NCBI RefSeq assembly: GCF_029854705.2 | Contig: NZ_CP139035.1 | Span: 2,976,001 to 3,040,000, forward strand | Reading direction: 5' to 3' | DNA from: Akkermansia sp. N21116 | Lineage (GTDB): Bacteria; Verrucomicrobiota; Verrucomicrobiia; Verrucomicrobiales; Akkermansiaceae | Length of the DNA: 64,000 nt | Shown here: in pieces, positions 27,621-36,176 of the stretch | Layout of the letters: the number at the start of each line of letters is the position of its first letter | Numbering within the stretch: the stretch's first letter is position 1 | Program-made: the position numbers and the translations under genes | The notes under the pieces: generated by a model | Told to the model about the DNA's origin: nothing | Database searches by the model: none | What the model saw: only the letters and a program-made list of their open reading frames with translations

Positions 27621-28364
27621 TTAGTAATCATCTCTTTTACCTCCTTTTGTGGAGTCATAAGAAGTTATAGCCCAAGATTTTGTTCTTCCCTTATTTCTCC
27701 TAAGATGAACAACTTCGTTACCATATGTAATAGATATTTTTTCATTGTCTATATGCTTTGTTAGTTTCCCATATGCAAGAATCAAAGGCATTCTACGTAA
27801 AGCCCGATCCCCGTGTTTATCAAGGATGTGTGATAAACCATATCCATCAGTATGCGTTACACCATTAGAGTTTGGGCGTTTATGTCCAGGGAGTCCATAC
27901 GGAAAATTAACCCATCCAAGACCATAGCGATACATAACACGAGTAGCAGTTCTTTTGTGTTTCATCACCCAACGCATTGCGCGTATAGCATTTGCAAGAT
28001 TCTGCTTTGGAGTCATACCCTCACGGGCTTTTTTCCAGTCATCTCTTCTTCCTCTTCCGCGCTTATCCCATCCCTTTCGAGCACCTTCACTTGTACCCTT
28101 TGCATGAATTTCGTCGTATTCGTCCCAGTCGGCCTCCCAGCCTGCTTTAAACCCATTTGCCTGAAGATCCCACAACCGATCAATAAAGATATCATCTCGC
28201 GTTTCCGGCAAAGATTTTAGCCCGTTTTGAAGTTGCTCGAAAAAGTCATCTTCCGATATATTTTCATCCTCTGCCAGCCGGATCATGTTCTCGATCCACT
28301 CCCGGACAGGTGAAATCCATTCTGCATGGATGCTTTCGGCGGCCATTGATGCTTTCCGCGCCAT
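27621..28364 (-). CDS. Head morphogenesis-linked protein with PBECR-like nuclease domain
   Basis: 247 residues. The N-terminal ~120 residues are helical (FFEQLQNGLKSLP, DRLWDLQANGFKAGWEADW) and resemble tail ends of minor head proteins. Residues ~170-245 carry GLSHILDKHG (His179, His184), a central SITYGNEVV strand and KSWAITSYD, the pattern of the phage-Barnase-EndoU-ColicinE5/RelE (PBECR) nuclease group that is usually fused to MuF-type head proteins. The portal gene ends 11 bp upstream, in line with a virion protein. RNase activity is inferred from the fold, and a separate MuF domain is not visible. Confidence 0.6.
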   Translation of the reverse strand: MARKASMAAESIHAEWISPVREWIENMIRLAEDENISEDDFFEQLQNGLKSLPETRDDIFIDRLWDLQANGFKAGWEADWDEYDEIHAKGTSEGARKGWDKRGRGRRDDWKKAREGMTPKQNLANAIRAMRWVMKHKRTATRVMYRYGLGWVNFPYGLPGHKRPNSNGVTHTDGYGLSHILDKHGDRALRRMPLILAYGKLTKHIDNEKISITYGNEVVHLRRNKGRTKSWAITSYDSTKGGKRDDY

Positions 28365-28375
28365 ATCCTCGGCCT

Positions 28376-29746
28376 TCAGGATAGGCGCAGATATTTTCCC
28401 CGCTCATAGGCAGCCTTGGCTATATCATCCTCATCTGGATCAATGTCATCTTCAGTATCATCCTGATAATCATCTGGATAATCGTCGCTACCATCATTCG
28501 ATAGTACATCATCGCCGTCAGATGGTTGCGGGATGCTAAGGAACTCATATGACCAATCCTTTTGAATATCCAAACCAAGATCCTTCGCCTTTTGCAGAAA
28601 CTCCACCTTATCAAGGTTTGCCTCATCACCAGGGAATGTCGGTACAAAGCGAGGCAAGCGAGATGGAAGAGTACCATAATTGAGTTGTATGATATATTTG
28701 ACAAGCTGCGTATTGAGCACCTCTGCCACCACAGAAGCGATATCCATGATTACCTCTTGCCGGATACCCTCATGCACCTTGCCAAGGGCATAGGCTCCAC
28801 CATCCTTGTTGTCCGAAGTAAGCGTCTGACCAAGAATCAAATTGTCACAGACCTTGTCAGCGAGTTCGATTAAGACGGATTGCGGAATAGATGACGTGGA
28901 CTTTGTCGCATCATGAACTTCAAACTCGAAGTTCTCTGTAGAAACAGCATACCCGCCAGAAGCCAGTTGCTTCATAGCCTTGCCTGCCTCCTCAACAGCA
29001 TTCGCGCCACGAGCTTTTGCAATACGGAAAGGAATCCCGAATATCTGGCAGTAATTAACCAACCACGTCAGCCCCCACATCGAAGCACCATACCAACCCA
29101 CAAGCGTTCTCAGCTTGCTATTGAAAATAGGATGAAATAAGTCGCCCTTAGAAAGCCCTACAAGGAATTTATTCGGAGGGAAATCGATACCGTCCGGCAT
29201 TCTGTCTATGCCTTGAGGATATAGCTTCAAACAGTCAGGTTCATTATGCTTATACGCCCATGCGTAATACTTTGCAGAGACAGGACAAAATGCACGAGGA
29301 TAGATGATATCATCACTCTTCCACATGATTTCATGGACCGTCTGGCCGCAGGCAACGATATACGCCAAAGACTTCAAAAGGTCCTCAGTGCTTTGTTCCC
29401 ATTTTGTAGGGTCAGGAGACGTTCGCCAAATCGCGGAATCAACCATATCGGCAATTTCCTGATCTTCTGGTGTCGGTTTCTGTCCACGCTCCGCCCATGC
29501 AGTACAGCCCCATTGGAGACGCGATACAGCTCCGGCCACTTCATTCAGGTTTTTCTTCAGTCGAGGCCATCCCTGGATCATCGCCATGAATAGCTGTTCC
29601 TGCTTATCAAGCTGACCTGACTCAATCGATTCCTTGAGTCCTTTCAGATTTTTAGGATCAAGATATATTGTCGGCCAATGGTCGAATTTGTCCTGAGCGT
29701 ATCGCTCGACAACATAAGTATAGACTCGCTTAAATGGATTGATCAT
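28376..29746 (-). CDS. Portal protein, DUF935 (Mu gp29-like)
   Basis: 456 residues. Family signs are WPRLKKNLNEVAGAVSRLQW, the GQTVHEIMWK segment, KFLVGLSKGDLFHP and GWYGASMWGLTWLVNYCQIFGIPFRI (W/F-rich helix region), with LILGQTLTSDNKDGG near residue 310. The C-terminal 50 residues are very acidic (SDDYPDDYQDDTEDDIDPDE), possibly exposed inside the head. It forms the ring for DNA passage. ATG overlaps the previous stop by 4 bp. Confidence 0.88.
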   Translation of the reverse strand: MINPFKRVYTYVVERYAQDKFDHWPTIYLDPKNLKGLKESIESGQLDKQEQLFMAMIQGWPRLKKNLNEVAGAVSRLQWGCTAWAERGQKPTPEDQEIADMVDSAIWRTSPDPTKWEQSTEDLLKSLAYIVACGQTVHEIMWKSDDIIYPRAFCPVSAKYYAWAYKHNEPDCLKLYPQGIDRMPDGIDFPPNKFLVGLSKGDLFHPIFNSKLRTLVGWYGASMWGLTWLVNYCQIFGIPFRIAKARGANAVEEAGKAMKQLASGGYAVSTENFEFEVHDATKSTSSIPQSVLIELADKVCDNLILGQTLTSDNKDGGAYALGKVHEGIRQEVIMDIASVVAEVLNTQLVKYIIQLNYGTLPSRLPRFVPTFPGDEANLDKVEFLQKAKDLGLDIQKDWSYEFLSIPQPSDGDDVLSNDGSDDYPDDYQDDTEDDIDPDEDDIAKAAYERGKYLRLS

Positions 29747-30078
29747 TTTCGTGGTAGTTCGTCCTCAATGAGGGATTTGTTAGCTGCTTGTGCCAGGACA
29801 CACTTCGGGCATTTGTCGATAAGCTGATTCATCAACTCCTCGTTTCGCGCATCCTTTCTGTTAAGCCGTTCCTGAAATTCTGCCCGTTCTTCGGCCATAC
29901 GTTTTTCAAGTGCTTCGCGAGCTTCTTTCTGTGACTTGATCACGGCATTCACGATCCAAGCCATAGTTCCAAGTGCGCCAAATCCAGCAAATTCTGACAA
30001 TGCCGGCATGTCCGTCATTGCGCTACTGACTCCCGCAGCGGAAGCCATGATCCAGGTCATTACTCCGATGTTCGTCAT
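29743..30078 (-). CDS. Holin-like small membrane protein with coiled coil
   Basis: 111 residues. Hydrophobic segments at ~5-20 and ~28-46 (FAGFGALGTMAWIVNAVI) are followed by a charged coiled coil (EAREALEKRMAEERAEFQER) and a CPKC motif. It is coupled by ATGA overlaps to the amidase upstream and the portal downstream. Position beside the endolysin suggests a holin or lysis accessory; topology is predicted only. Confidence 0.5.
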   Translation of the reverse strand: MTNIGVMTWIMASAAGVSSAMTDMPALSEFAGFGALGTMAWIVNAVIKSQKEAREALEKRMAEERAEFQERLNRKDARNEELMNQLIDKCPKCVLAQAANKSLIEDELPRK

Positions 30079-30650
30079 TTGGCAAAGTCCTTAATACCCA
30101 AAGCAATCTGCTGGGCAATACAGTTAGGGGCGGTTCTCATCATCTCCGCATCATGCTGGTTGGTGATAAACCCGCACTCGACGAGCACAGCGGGCGGCCT
30201 TGTATCCCGAAGAACAGCAATACTCGAAAGCTTTTTGCTCTTGTCTGGCCGCGCTTGGGTAGTATCGGCTCGACCTGGAAGTATCTTGGTAATGCGAGCA
30301 GCTATGCAACGAGCAAGAGCCTTACCCTTGACGCTGTCGATTATATCCCCAGTCTTTGTGTACGTTCGGTTGTAACACACATGAGCACCGCAAGAATTCG
30401 GGCTGTCGGATGAATCGCAATGGATTGATACCGAGATGTCGTAATTCCCGGCATTCACAGCCGCGACAGTCTTATTGATATCCGCGGTATTGCTCAGATT
30501 CGGAAAGTCAATCACATCGACCTCATGGCCTTGCTCTTCCAGCATCACAGCTAAGTTGGTGCCGATCTTCGTTGCCACAGCATGTTCTTCCATCCCGTTT
30601 CCACGTGATCCCGTTCCATTCGCGTGTCCTATATCAATTGCAATTTTCAT
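30075..30650 (-). CDS. N-acetylmuramoyl-L-alanine amidase (Amidase_3), endolysin
   Basis: 191 residues from ATG 30650. IDIGHANG supplies the first Zn-binding His, MEEHAVA the Glu, SIHCDSS the second His, and VLVECGFITN the catalytic Glu, in the order of the LytC/Amidase_3 family. It hydrolyses the lactyl-peptide bond in peptidoglycan for lysis. No signal peptide, so release needs a holin. It overlaps the gene upstream by 17 bp. Confidence 0.9.
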   Translation of the reverse strand: MKIAIDIGHANGTGSRGNGMEEHAVATKIGTNLAVMLEEQGHEVDVIDFPNLSNTADINKTVAAVNAGNYDISVSIHCDSSDSPNSCGAHVCYNRTYTKTGDIIDSVKGKALARCIAARITKILPGRADTTQARPDKSKKLSSIAVLRDTRPPAVLVECGFITNQHDAEMMRTAPNCIAQQIALGIKDFAK

Positions 30651-30882
30651 GATTTTCTCCGATAAAATATTTAGCATCAGGGACAACGGTAATTTCGCGC
30701 TCGCTTGGTGCTCTGAGTGTTATTGATTTACCTTTGGGGACAGACACGATATATCCAAAACCCTTGGCATCGACATCTATCGATCCTACTGGGTTATATT
30801 TGTCTTTTGCGGTAGAATAACCAAACACCATAGACGCAAACGCGACACAGATGTAAACCATCAACTCAGTGATTATTTTCAT
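30634..30882 (-). CDS. Small membrane-anchored protein of the lysis region
   Basis: 82 residues from ATG 30882. An N-terminal helix (LMVYICVAFASMVFGYS) is followed by a mixed C-terminus (VGSIDVDAKGFGYIVSVPKG, then EITVVPDAKYFIG). One-helix anchoring and location next to the amidase fit a spanin or lysis accessory, but no family was recognised. Confidence 0.5.
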   Translation of the reverse strand: MKIITELMVYICVAFASMVFGYSTAKDKYNPVGSIDVDAKGFGYIVSVPKGKSITLRAPSEREITVVPDAKYFIGENHENCN

Positions 30883-30984
30883 AAATTGAACTTGTAAGTA
30901 TTCTTTTATAGTTGGATTGCCCCGGCCCGAACGCGTTTTTATGCAGTCGGTCGCGACCGCACCACGGACCGGAGCCATCCAAAA

Positions 30985-31443
30985 TCACTTGCCCTTCTGG
31001 ACGACAATCGGCTGATCTTGTGGATCTCCCGCATCCTGACGATACGTGATTGTCTGAGAGTCACGATCAATAACCAGGCACGTTCCATCTTTGCAGATCT
31101 CGCTATGTCCAGGTGCAACAGTCACATCGTGTCCGCAACCGGACAGACAGAACGTTGCCACACCACCAATCACAGCCGCAGCCAGCCAATACATAACCCG
31201 CTTCCAGCCAGATTCCGCCGCCATCTGACCCCCCAGATAATCTTTCACATCATCCAGGGCATGCTTTCCAATAATAGGAAGCGCCTTCCGAGCCAAAACT
31301 CTGAACGCCTCACGCTGAGGCTCATCCAGCTCGTTCCAGGGCTTCCACGGCTTATTGCCGTACTCTATATTTGCATCGACAATCACATCATAAAACGCCT
31401 TGCCAATTACATCATCGTGGTCACATTGATTATTCATAGTCAT
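30985..31443 (-). CDS. Phage membrane protein with internal hydrophobic segment
   Basis: 152 residues. The N-terminal ~85 residues are soluble (KPWKPWNELDEPQREAFRVL). A hydrophobic segment YWLAAAVIGGVATFCLSGC at ~85-103 ends in a lipobox-like LSGC, but it is internal, so lipidation is doubtful. The C-terminus (CGHDVTVAPGHSEICKDGTC) would be exported. It lies between the glycosyltransferase and the lysis genes; a spanin-like role is possible. Confidence 0.5.
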   Translation of the reverse strand: MTMNNQCDHDDVIGKAFYDVIVDANIEYGNKPWKPWNELDEPQREAFRVLARKALPIIGKHALDDVKDYLGGQMAAESGWKRVMYWLAAAVIGGVATFCLSGCGHDVTVAPGHSEICKDGTCLVIDRDSQTITYRQDAGDPQDQPIVVQKGK

Positions 31444-31449
31444 TGTTTT

Positions 31450-32301
31450 TTATTTGTTGGTTGAAAGTTTCATCATATCCCTCATCACTCGGCACCTAGC
31501 CACTCGCGCACGTTGCCACAACGCCCATCCTTTTGCTGTCATTGCAACCTTCACTGGACCGCGTTTAGTCATATGTTCAGCAGTAACAGCATCATCCGGT
31601 GGAGCAGGATCATAACCGACACACAGGGCTTCCCACTGACGAGCAATCATATTGCGCCAAGCAGGGCTATCCTGAGTCCACAAGTACATTCCACAGCGTG
31701 CATCATAAAACTCAGGAGACATGCCTAAAAAGCTGTATGGGATTTGCATCATCCATCCGTCAGGATTCGTCCCATGAGTCCGCATCAGACGAGATGTCAT
31801 CTCATAATCCTCCTCCGTATTGTAATAAGATGGAATCTCCATCTCATAGCTCTGTAGCAGCTCTTCTAATGCCTCCGGCTTCAGCGCATAACATGGCCCA
31901 CACAGTCCACGTCCGCACTTACTCCTAAACCCTCCGGCAATGCAGTCCGACTCAATAAATTCGTCAATCCACCCACGCTTGAGAATGGCAACATCACTGT
32001 CGATCTTAACGACAGCACTAGCCCCTGTCATGCGCTGCGCCCAGGACAATGTACGTGCAATAGCCTGCGCCACATGCCAGCCACGAAGGTTCCCGTTGCG
32101 CTGCCACGATGTAGGAGCCATCAAGCACCCCCAACCCTCTAATGTCCTGATAGCTCGTTTCCTCATCGGATCATTCAAATCATCAGCAACAATAAGTGTC
32201 GCATCAGGATACAGCCTGCGCACACTCTGCACAGAACGCAACAGGTGGCTCCCGTCACGCCGAAACGTAAACCATACAAACGTTAAACTATTATCACTCA
32301 T
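31450..32301 (-). CDS. GT-A-type glycosyltransferase-like protein B
   Basis: 283 residues from ATG 32301. TFVWFTFRRDGSHLLRSVQS, GNLRGW and AVVKIDSDVAILKRGW (DSD as DxD) place it with protein A at 18488-19237, though the C-terminal halves differ. It starts 1 bp after the collagen-like tail-fibre stop, so the two are co-translated. A tail-fibre-modifying role is inferred from this linkage in both copies; DxD enzymes use nucleotide sugars with a divalent metal. Confidence 0.65.
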   Translation of the reverse strand: MSDNSLTFVWFTFRRDGSHLLRSVQSVRRLYPDATLIVADDLNDPMRKRAIRTLEGWGCLMAPTSWQRNGNLRGWHVAQAIARTLSWAQRMTGASAVVKIDSDVAILKRGWIDEFIESDCIAGGFRSKCGRGLCGPCYALKPEALEELLQSYEMEIPSYYNTEEDYEMTSRLMRTHGTNPDGWMMQIPYSFLGMSPEFYDARCGMYLWTQDSPAWRNMIARQWEALCVGYDPAPPDDAVTAEHMTKRGPVKVAMTAKGWALWQRARVARCRVMRDMMKLSTNK

Positions 32302-32302
32302 A

Positions 32303-34042
32303 TCAATATTGATCAAGTTGACTGTAATTGCTCCAATATGGACCCAGCGTCCCACTGCCGCCTGACCACTCTTCCATAAACTTTAAGAGCGCATATTTTA
32401 AAACCCCCAGGTTTACGATGCATGTATTGTCCATTGTACTGAAATTTCCGAAGGGAAATACAGCATCGTGGTGATCTCTCTTATCACCAGATCTGTTTAC
32501 TCGCCATGCACCCAGGCGCGGCCAGCCCATGTATCCGTAATTTCCAGACGAAAAATTAGACTCAGGTACAGTAATACCCATAATAAATCTATTTTTACTG
32601 GAATAATCATCCGTGTTCAAAAATGCACCTTTTCGCGTCTCAAAATAGTCTGCAGAGAGAGTATTACCGGCTTGGATTGAAACATTATGCTCGATATCAT
32701 AACGATTACCACCATCGGACCATGATGCAGGTAGATAATTTCCGCCTCCCCCACTTGACCCATAGTTATCAATCAGCTCTTTTACCATTCCGACGTTTAC
32801 CAGCCATTTGTCTTGATACTCGCTAAACCCAACGCCAGGCTTATTGTAATAGCTTGTACCACCAGTATCTCTAAACTGCATCCACGGCACACCATACACG
32901 GACGTATTGTAATCAGAGCTATACTCTCCAATTATATTGATAGGATCATATATCTCACTGCGTTCGCTATATGGAGAATAGTTGCTCCCATGGGAATAAA
33001 CAGGAAGATAATCGCCTGTTCCGGGAACATCAGTCGTATCCCCACTTCCTCCACCGCCGCCATAACCATCAATCAAAGCCTTGACCATCGACACATTAAC
33101 AAGCCATCGCTCATTGTACGACGAGACCTCAACCGAAGGCCGAGCATAAATCGACGAGTTAACCATGTTGTACTTGAAGTACAACTGAGGCACTTGGTAC
33201 GGAAATTTTCCGGCGTTTGAATAATTGCCGACAAGAGCGACATTGTCATGCACTTCGCTATATCCCCGGATCTCAGCATAATTCTCACTCGGCTGATGCG
33301 GCTTCAGCCACGTCATCCCCGCTTCCGCGCTCAACATATTATTGGACATCGACAACCCCGTTCCGAGCGTGATAACCCCAGTCGCATTGCCAATCTTATC
33401 CACACCACCAGGCGGTCCCGTCTCCCCCTTGGGACCGGGATCCCCTTTAGGCCCCGGATCACCCTTGGAGCCTGGGTCGCCCTTGGGACCAGGATCACCT
33501 TTCTCTCCCTGAGGTATCGCAAAGGTAGCCACATAATTACCTCCCGCATACACAATATCCGCATCCGCTTGACTTCCTGCCGGCAATGTAACCGTCTCTC
33601 CGGCCACAAGCTTTGTTGATTCAAGTTGTTCCGGATCGGAGCCATCAACGATAATCCCCATCATGTAACGCAATGGGATATCAAGAGTTGCAATGACAAT
33701 ACCGCTAGACGTGGACAGCTTAAACTCTCCGGCAAGCATAACAGACCTGACGGCATTTGAGGTTCCAAGCCCAAGTGCTTCGTCGAGTCCAGTTGTATGT
33801 GACTGGGGCGTTAAGGTTGCATATCCATCAGCACCAATAACGCTATCGACTTTAATCACATTCGCACCTGACGAAAAAGACGGGACAATAGCCGCAAACG
33901 TCACCGTCGAACCTACATATCCATTACCTTCTACACGCACCCTCCACGGAGCAGCATCGCCACGCTTCAAATAAAGCGGGCGAATCGGGTTTCCTTCATT
34001 GTTCGTAACATCGCGCGTGTCCAGATGTAACACAAGATCCAT
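32303..34042 (-). CDS. Collagen-like tail fibre / receptor-binding protein
   Basis: 579 residues from ATG 34042; a GTG at 34060 is in frame. Residues 1-175 form a beta-rich head-end domain (LHLDTRDVTNNEGNPIRPLY, common in phage baseplate upper proteins). Residues 179-213 are a collagen-like GXX run (GDPGPKGDPG repeated). Then three modules follow, the first two ending in WLVNVSMVKALIDGYG (313-328) and WLVNVGMVKELIDNYG (413-428), the third in CIVNLGVLKYALL (541-553). Trimeric fibre structure and receptor binding are inferred. It is followed by glycosyltransferase B. Confidence 0.85.
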   Translation of the reverse strand: MDLVLHLDTRDVTNNEGNPIRPLYLKRGDAAPWRVRVEGNGYVGSTVTFAAIVPSFSSGANVIKVDSVIGADGYATLTPQSHTTGLDEALGLGTSNAVRSVMLAGEFKLSTSSGIVIATLDIPLRYMMGIIVDGSDPEQLESTKLVAGETVTLPAGSQADADIVYAGGNYVATFAIPQGEKGDPGPKGDPGSKGDPGPKGDPGPKGETGPPGGVDKIGNATGVITLGTGLSMSNNMLSAEAGMTWLKPHQPSENYAEIRGYSEVHDNVALVGNYSNAGKFPYQVPQLYFKYNMVNSSIYARPSVEVSSYNERWLVNVSMVKALIDGYGGGGGSGDTTDVPGTGDYLPVYSHGSNYSPYSERSEIYDPINIIGEYSSDYNTSVYGVPWMQFRDTGGTSYYNKPGVGFSEYQDKWLVNVGMVKELIDNYGSSGGGGNYLPASWSDGGNRYDIEHNVSIQAGNTLSADYFETRKGAFLNTDDYSSKNRFIMGITVPESNFSSGNYGYMGWPRLGAWRVNRSGDKRDHHDAVFPFGNFSTMDNTCIVNLGVLKYALLKFMEEWSGGSGTLGPYWSNYSQLDQY

Positions 34043-34083
34043 GCCGTAATCATGCGACACTAGAGCAAGTATTGTCCATTATC

Positions 34084-34097
34084 TCAAAACGGGCTAA
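34084..34097 (-). promoter_or_regulatory. Late-block motif before the tail-fibre gene
   Basis: Exact TTAGCCCGTTTTGA on the minus strand, overlapping the terminase stop codon and ending 41 nt before ATG 34042. Confidence 0.6.
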
Positions 34098-35458
34098 ATT
34101 GGAGTGTCAAATGCATAAACTTCGGGCTGATAGACTGCCTCTCCCACTTCAGGAGCAGTGCCCTCACCAGTCCACACGCCAGACATGGCCGTTCCTGTCC
34201 AGATTGCACCAAGTATAGCATCTGCTCTATCGGGAGATTTTAGCCCTCTTTCAGCCATCTTTTTCTTGTCCTCAAGACGCACTTTCCCCTTATCCGCATA
34301 CTCCATCCGTCGCGTTGTCAACTGTCTAAACAACACAGGATCTAAATCAAGCAACTTCACCCTGCCTTGCGTAATATCCACTGATCCCGAAAACCAAACT
34401 TCAGCATTCAGAGATACATACCGTTCTTGATCCTCCGGCTGTGCTCCACCCCAGTATTCATTCACATACCATCCTTCTTCACGGAAATCGTTAATCATCG
34501 CCACACCAAGCCCAGGGGCATCAACCCACACGTCACAATCATGTACTCCAATACGTTTGAATATCTCGATAGCTCTCCGTACAGCCTGTACTGTATCTCT
34601 GTCATGCCATGCTTCTTCAATCCAGATGCAATTACCATCACGTACAGCAACAACATTTTCGTCACGACCTGCAGCAACGTCCATAAACACCGTCCTGTGA
34701 CCACCCATCCGCTCAGACGGAGGCATTGAGAGAGCCTTTTTCAATTCATCAGGCGGTAACACAAGCATGTCGCTATCAGCCGTGAACTCTCCGTAGATCA
34801 TTGATCGAGTCAACCAGTGATCCTCTCCCCATTTCGTCAATACACGATCAATACGTTCTTTTGTAATATGCGGACAATCAAACGCCGTCACATGAACCTT
34901 ATAAAACAATGATGCTTCATCGTAAAAACACCTGTAAAACTGTCCGGCAGCTTCACCCGGAGACGACGCATAAAGCTGATATTGCAACGTACATCTATCA
35001 ATAGCAGTAAATATTCCCTCACCCACCGTCTTCGCCTCATCCACCACATAAAACACAGGCGCACCTGGTCTTCCGTGCCAACCTTCCGCACGTCCTGCAT
35101 TCACCGTCGAAAAACCAATTGCAAACCCACCCTGTGGAGTTGAAATGTGGCAATGGTTCCACTTCCAGCCCTTGAAAATAGGAAGATTCTTGAAACGCTC
35201 CATAGCCGGCCAGAGCTGGCTTTCAACCTGCATCCATGATCCTGATGTTACAGCACATCTCCCTTTTGGATGCCTCCATAAAAACCACAAAATCGCCACA
35301 GCGATTACAGCGGCCGTCTTCCCGGATCCATTCGCAGCCCTCAAAGCCGTCTTCTTTCCCGCCGCAATCGCCTCAAGAGTCTCTACCTGCCACGGATAGA
35401 GCGTCAGTCCTAAATATCTATAAGCAAAATATGATGGGCTGTCGGCAAGGTTGATCAT
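34094..35458 (-). CDS. terL: Terminase large subunit
   Basis: 454 residues. Walker A is AANGSGKTA (residues ~41-49), Walker B VFYVVDEA (135-142), then the coupling segment YASSPGEAAGQFYRCFYDE. The nuclease half has VFMDVAAGRDENVVAV, VDAPGLGV and the C-terminal DRADAILGAIW with acidic metal ligands. It pumps DNA into the head and cuts it. The start overlaps the small subunit stop by 4 bp. Confidence 0.95.
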   Translation of the reverse strand: MINLADSPSYFAYRYLGLTLYPWQVETLEAIAAGKKTALRAANGSGKTAAVIAVAILWFLWRHPKGRCAVTSGSWMQVESQLWPAMERFKNLPIFKGWKWNHCHISTPQGGFAIGFSTVNAGRAEGWHGRPGAPVFYVVDEAKTVGEGIFTAIDRCTLQYQLYASSPGEAAGQFYRCFYDEASLFYKVHVTAFDCPHITKERIDRVLTKWGEDHWLTRSMIYGEFTADSDMLVLPPDELKKALSMPPSERMGGHRTVFMDVAAGRDENVVAVRDGNCIWIEEAWHDRDTVQAVRRAIEIFKRIGVHDCDVWVDAPGLGVAMINDFREEGWYVNEYWGGAQPEDQERYVSLNAEVWFSGSVDITQGRVKLLDLDPVLFRQLTTRRMEYADKGKVRLEDKKKMAERGLKSPDRADAILGAIWTGTAMSGVWTGEGTAPEVGEAVYQPEVYAFDTPI

Positions 35459-35964
35459 TGTCCATCTTCCGTTTGCACCTTCGCTTGTACAGATGCCAGC
35501 ATTTCGGCAAAACGTTTATCCTCTTCTGCTGTACGTTGTTCTACAACTTCAACTGGTCCACCATCTGCACCAGTGAGTTCAAGCTTACTCGCATCACCGT
35601 ATTTTTTAGGAAGAAGTTTTGATAGTATCCATTTGCGCGAATCAATTCTGACACTTTTTGCTTGTACGGCGCTTCCTCCAGTAAATGGTGTATTGGCAAC
35701 TATTTCCGCTTCATCAGAAATATCGATAATTTCGTCAGCCCACACTTCAAGACATGCTTCGCGCGCGCGCACGTACTCGTTTCGCCTTTCTTCGTCTAAC
35801 TCACACATCCGTAGGAACGAAGCACGTGAAACTTTTTGAACTTTACAAGCATGTGTAAGGCTTTTTCCAGAAGCAACAGCTTCACAAATATCATTAAACT
35901 TACCAATAGGAATACTCCTAGAATCCTTCCTTGGCTTTTTATTCTTTGTTGTTTCCTCTTTCAT
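35455..35964 (-). CDS. terS: Terminase small subunit
   Basis: 169 residues. A helix-turn-helix-like N-terminus (FNDICEAVASGKSLTHACKV then VSRASFLRMCELDEE) is followed by an acidic middle and SRKWILSKLLPKKYGD, which is a family signature. It recognises phage DNA and feeds TerL. An overlap of 4 bp with terL and the position before it support the call. Confidence 0.88.
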   Translation of the reverse strand: MKEETTKNKKPRKDSRSIPIGKFNDICEAVASGKSLTHACKVQKVSRASFLRMCELDEERRNEYVRAREACLEVWADEIIDISDEAEIVANTPFTGGSAVQAKSVRIDSRKWILSKLLPKKYGDASKLELTGADGGPVEVVEQRTAEEDKRFAEMLASVQAKVQTEDGQ

Positions 35965-35966
35965 AT

Positions 35967-36176
35967 TTAATAAATAACCTGGATACCCGTCTTCTCAGCA
36001 TCCCGATTGGCAATCGTCTGAGCCAAAGCGACAAACACAATGGGATCCGGGAAAATATCATTCTCCACCATCCACTGCCTTAGTTCATCTGCGCTAATCT
36101 CCCCATCATGCGCCCGAGATTCCTGTTCGGCAAATGCCTCAGCCTCCTGACTGTTCAACTCATCAATCCGTTTCAT
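35967..36176 (-). CDS. Small acidic phage protein before terminase
   Basis: 69 residues from ATG 36176 (overlap ATGA with the previous stop). Acidic and helical (NSQEAEAFAEQESRAHDGEI, ISADELRQWMVENDIFPDP). No family recognised. It bridges the metallopeptidase-domain gene and terS with 2 bp to the latter. Confidence 0.6.
   Translation of the reverse strand: MKRIDELNSQEAEAFAEQESRAHDGEISADELRQWMVENDIFPDPIVFVALAQTIANRDAEKTGIQVIY

Noticed and set aside
26288-28230. Extra copies of the late motif (26288-26301 minus, 28217-28230 plus) as start signals
   Set aside because: Both lie inside coding sequence and have no fitting start codon 40 nt downstream, so they are not counted as control sites.
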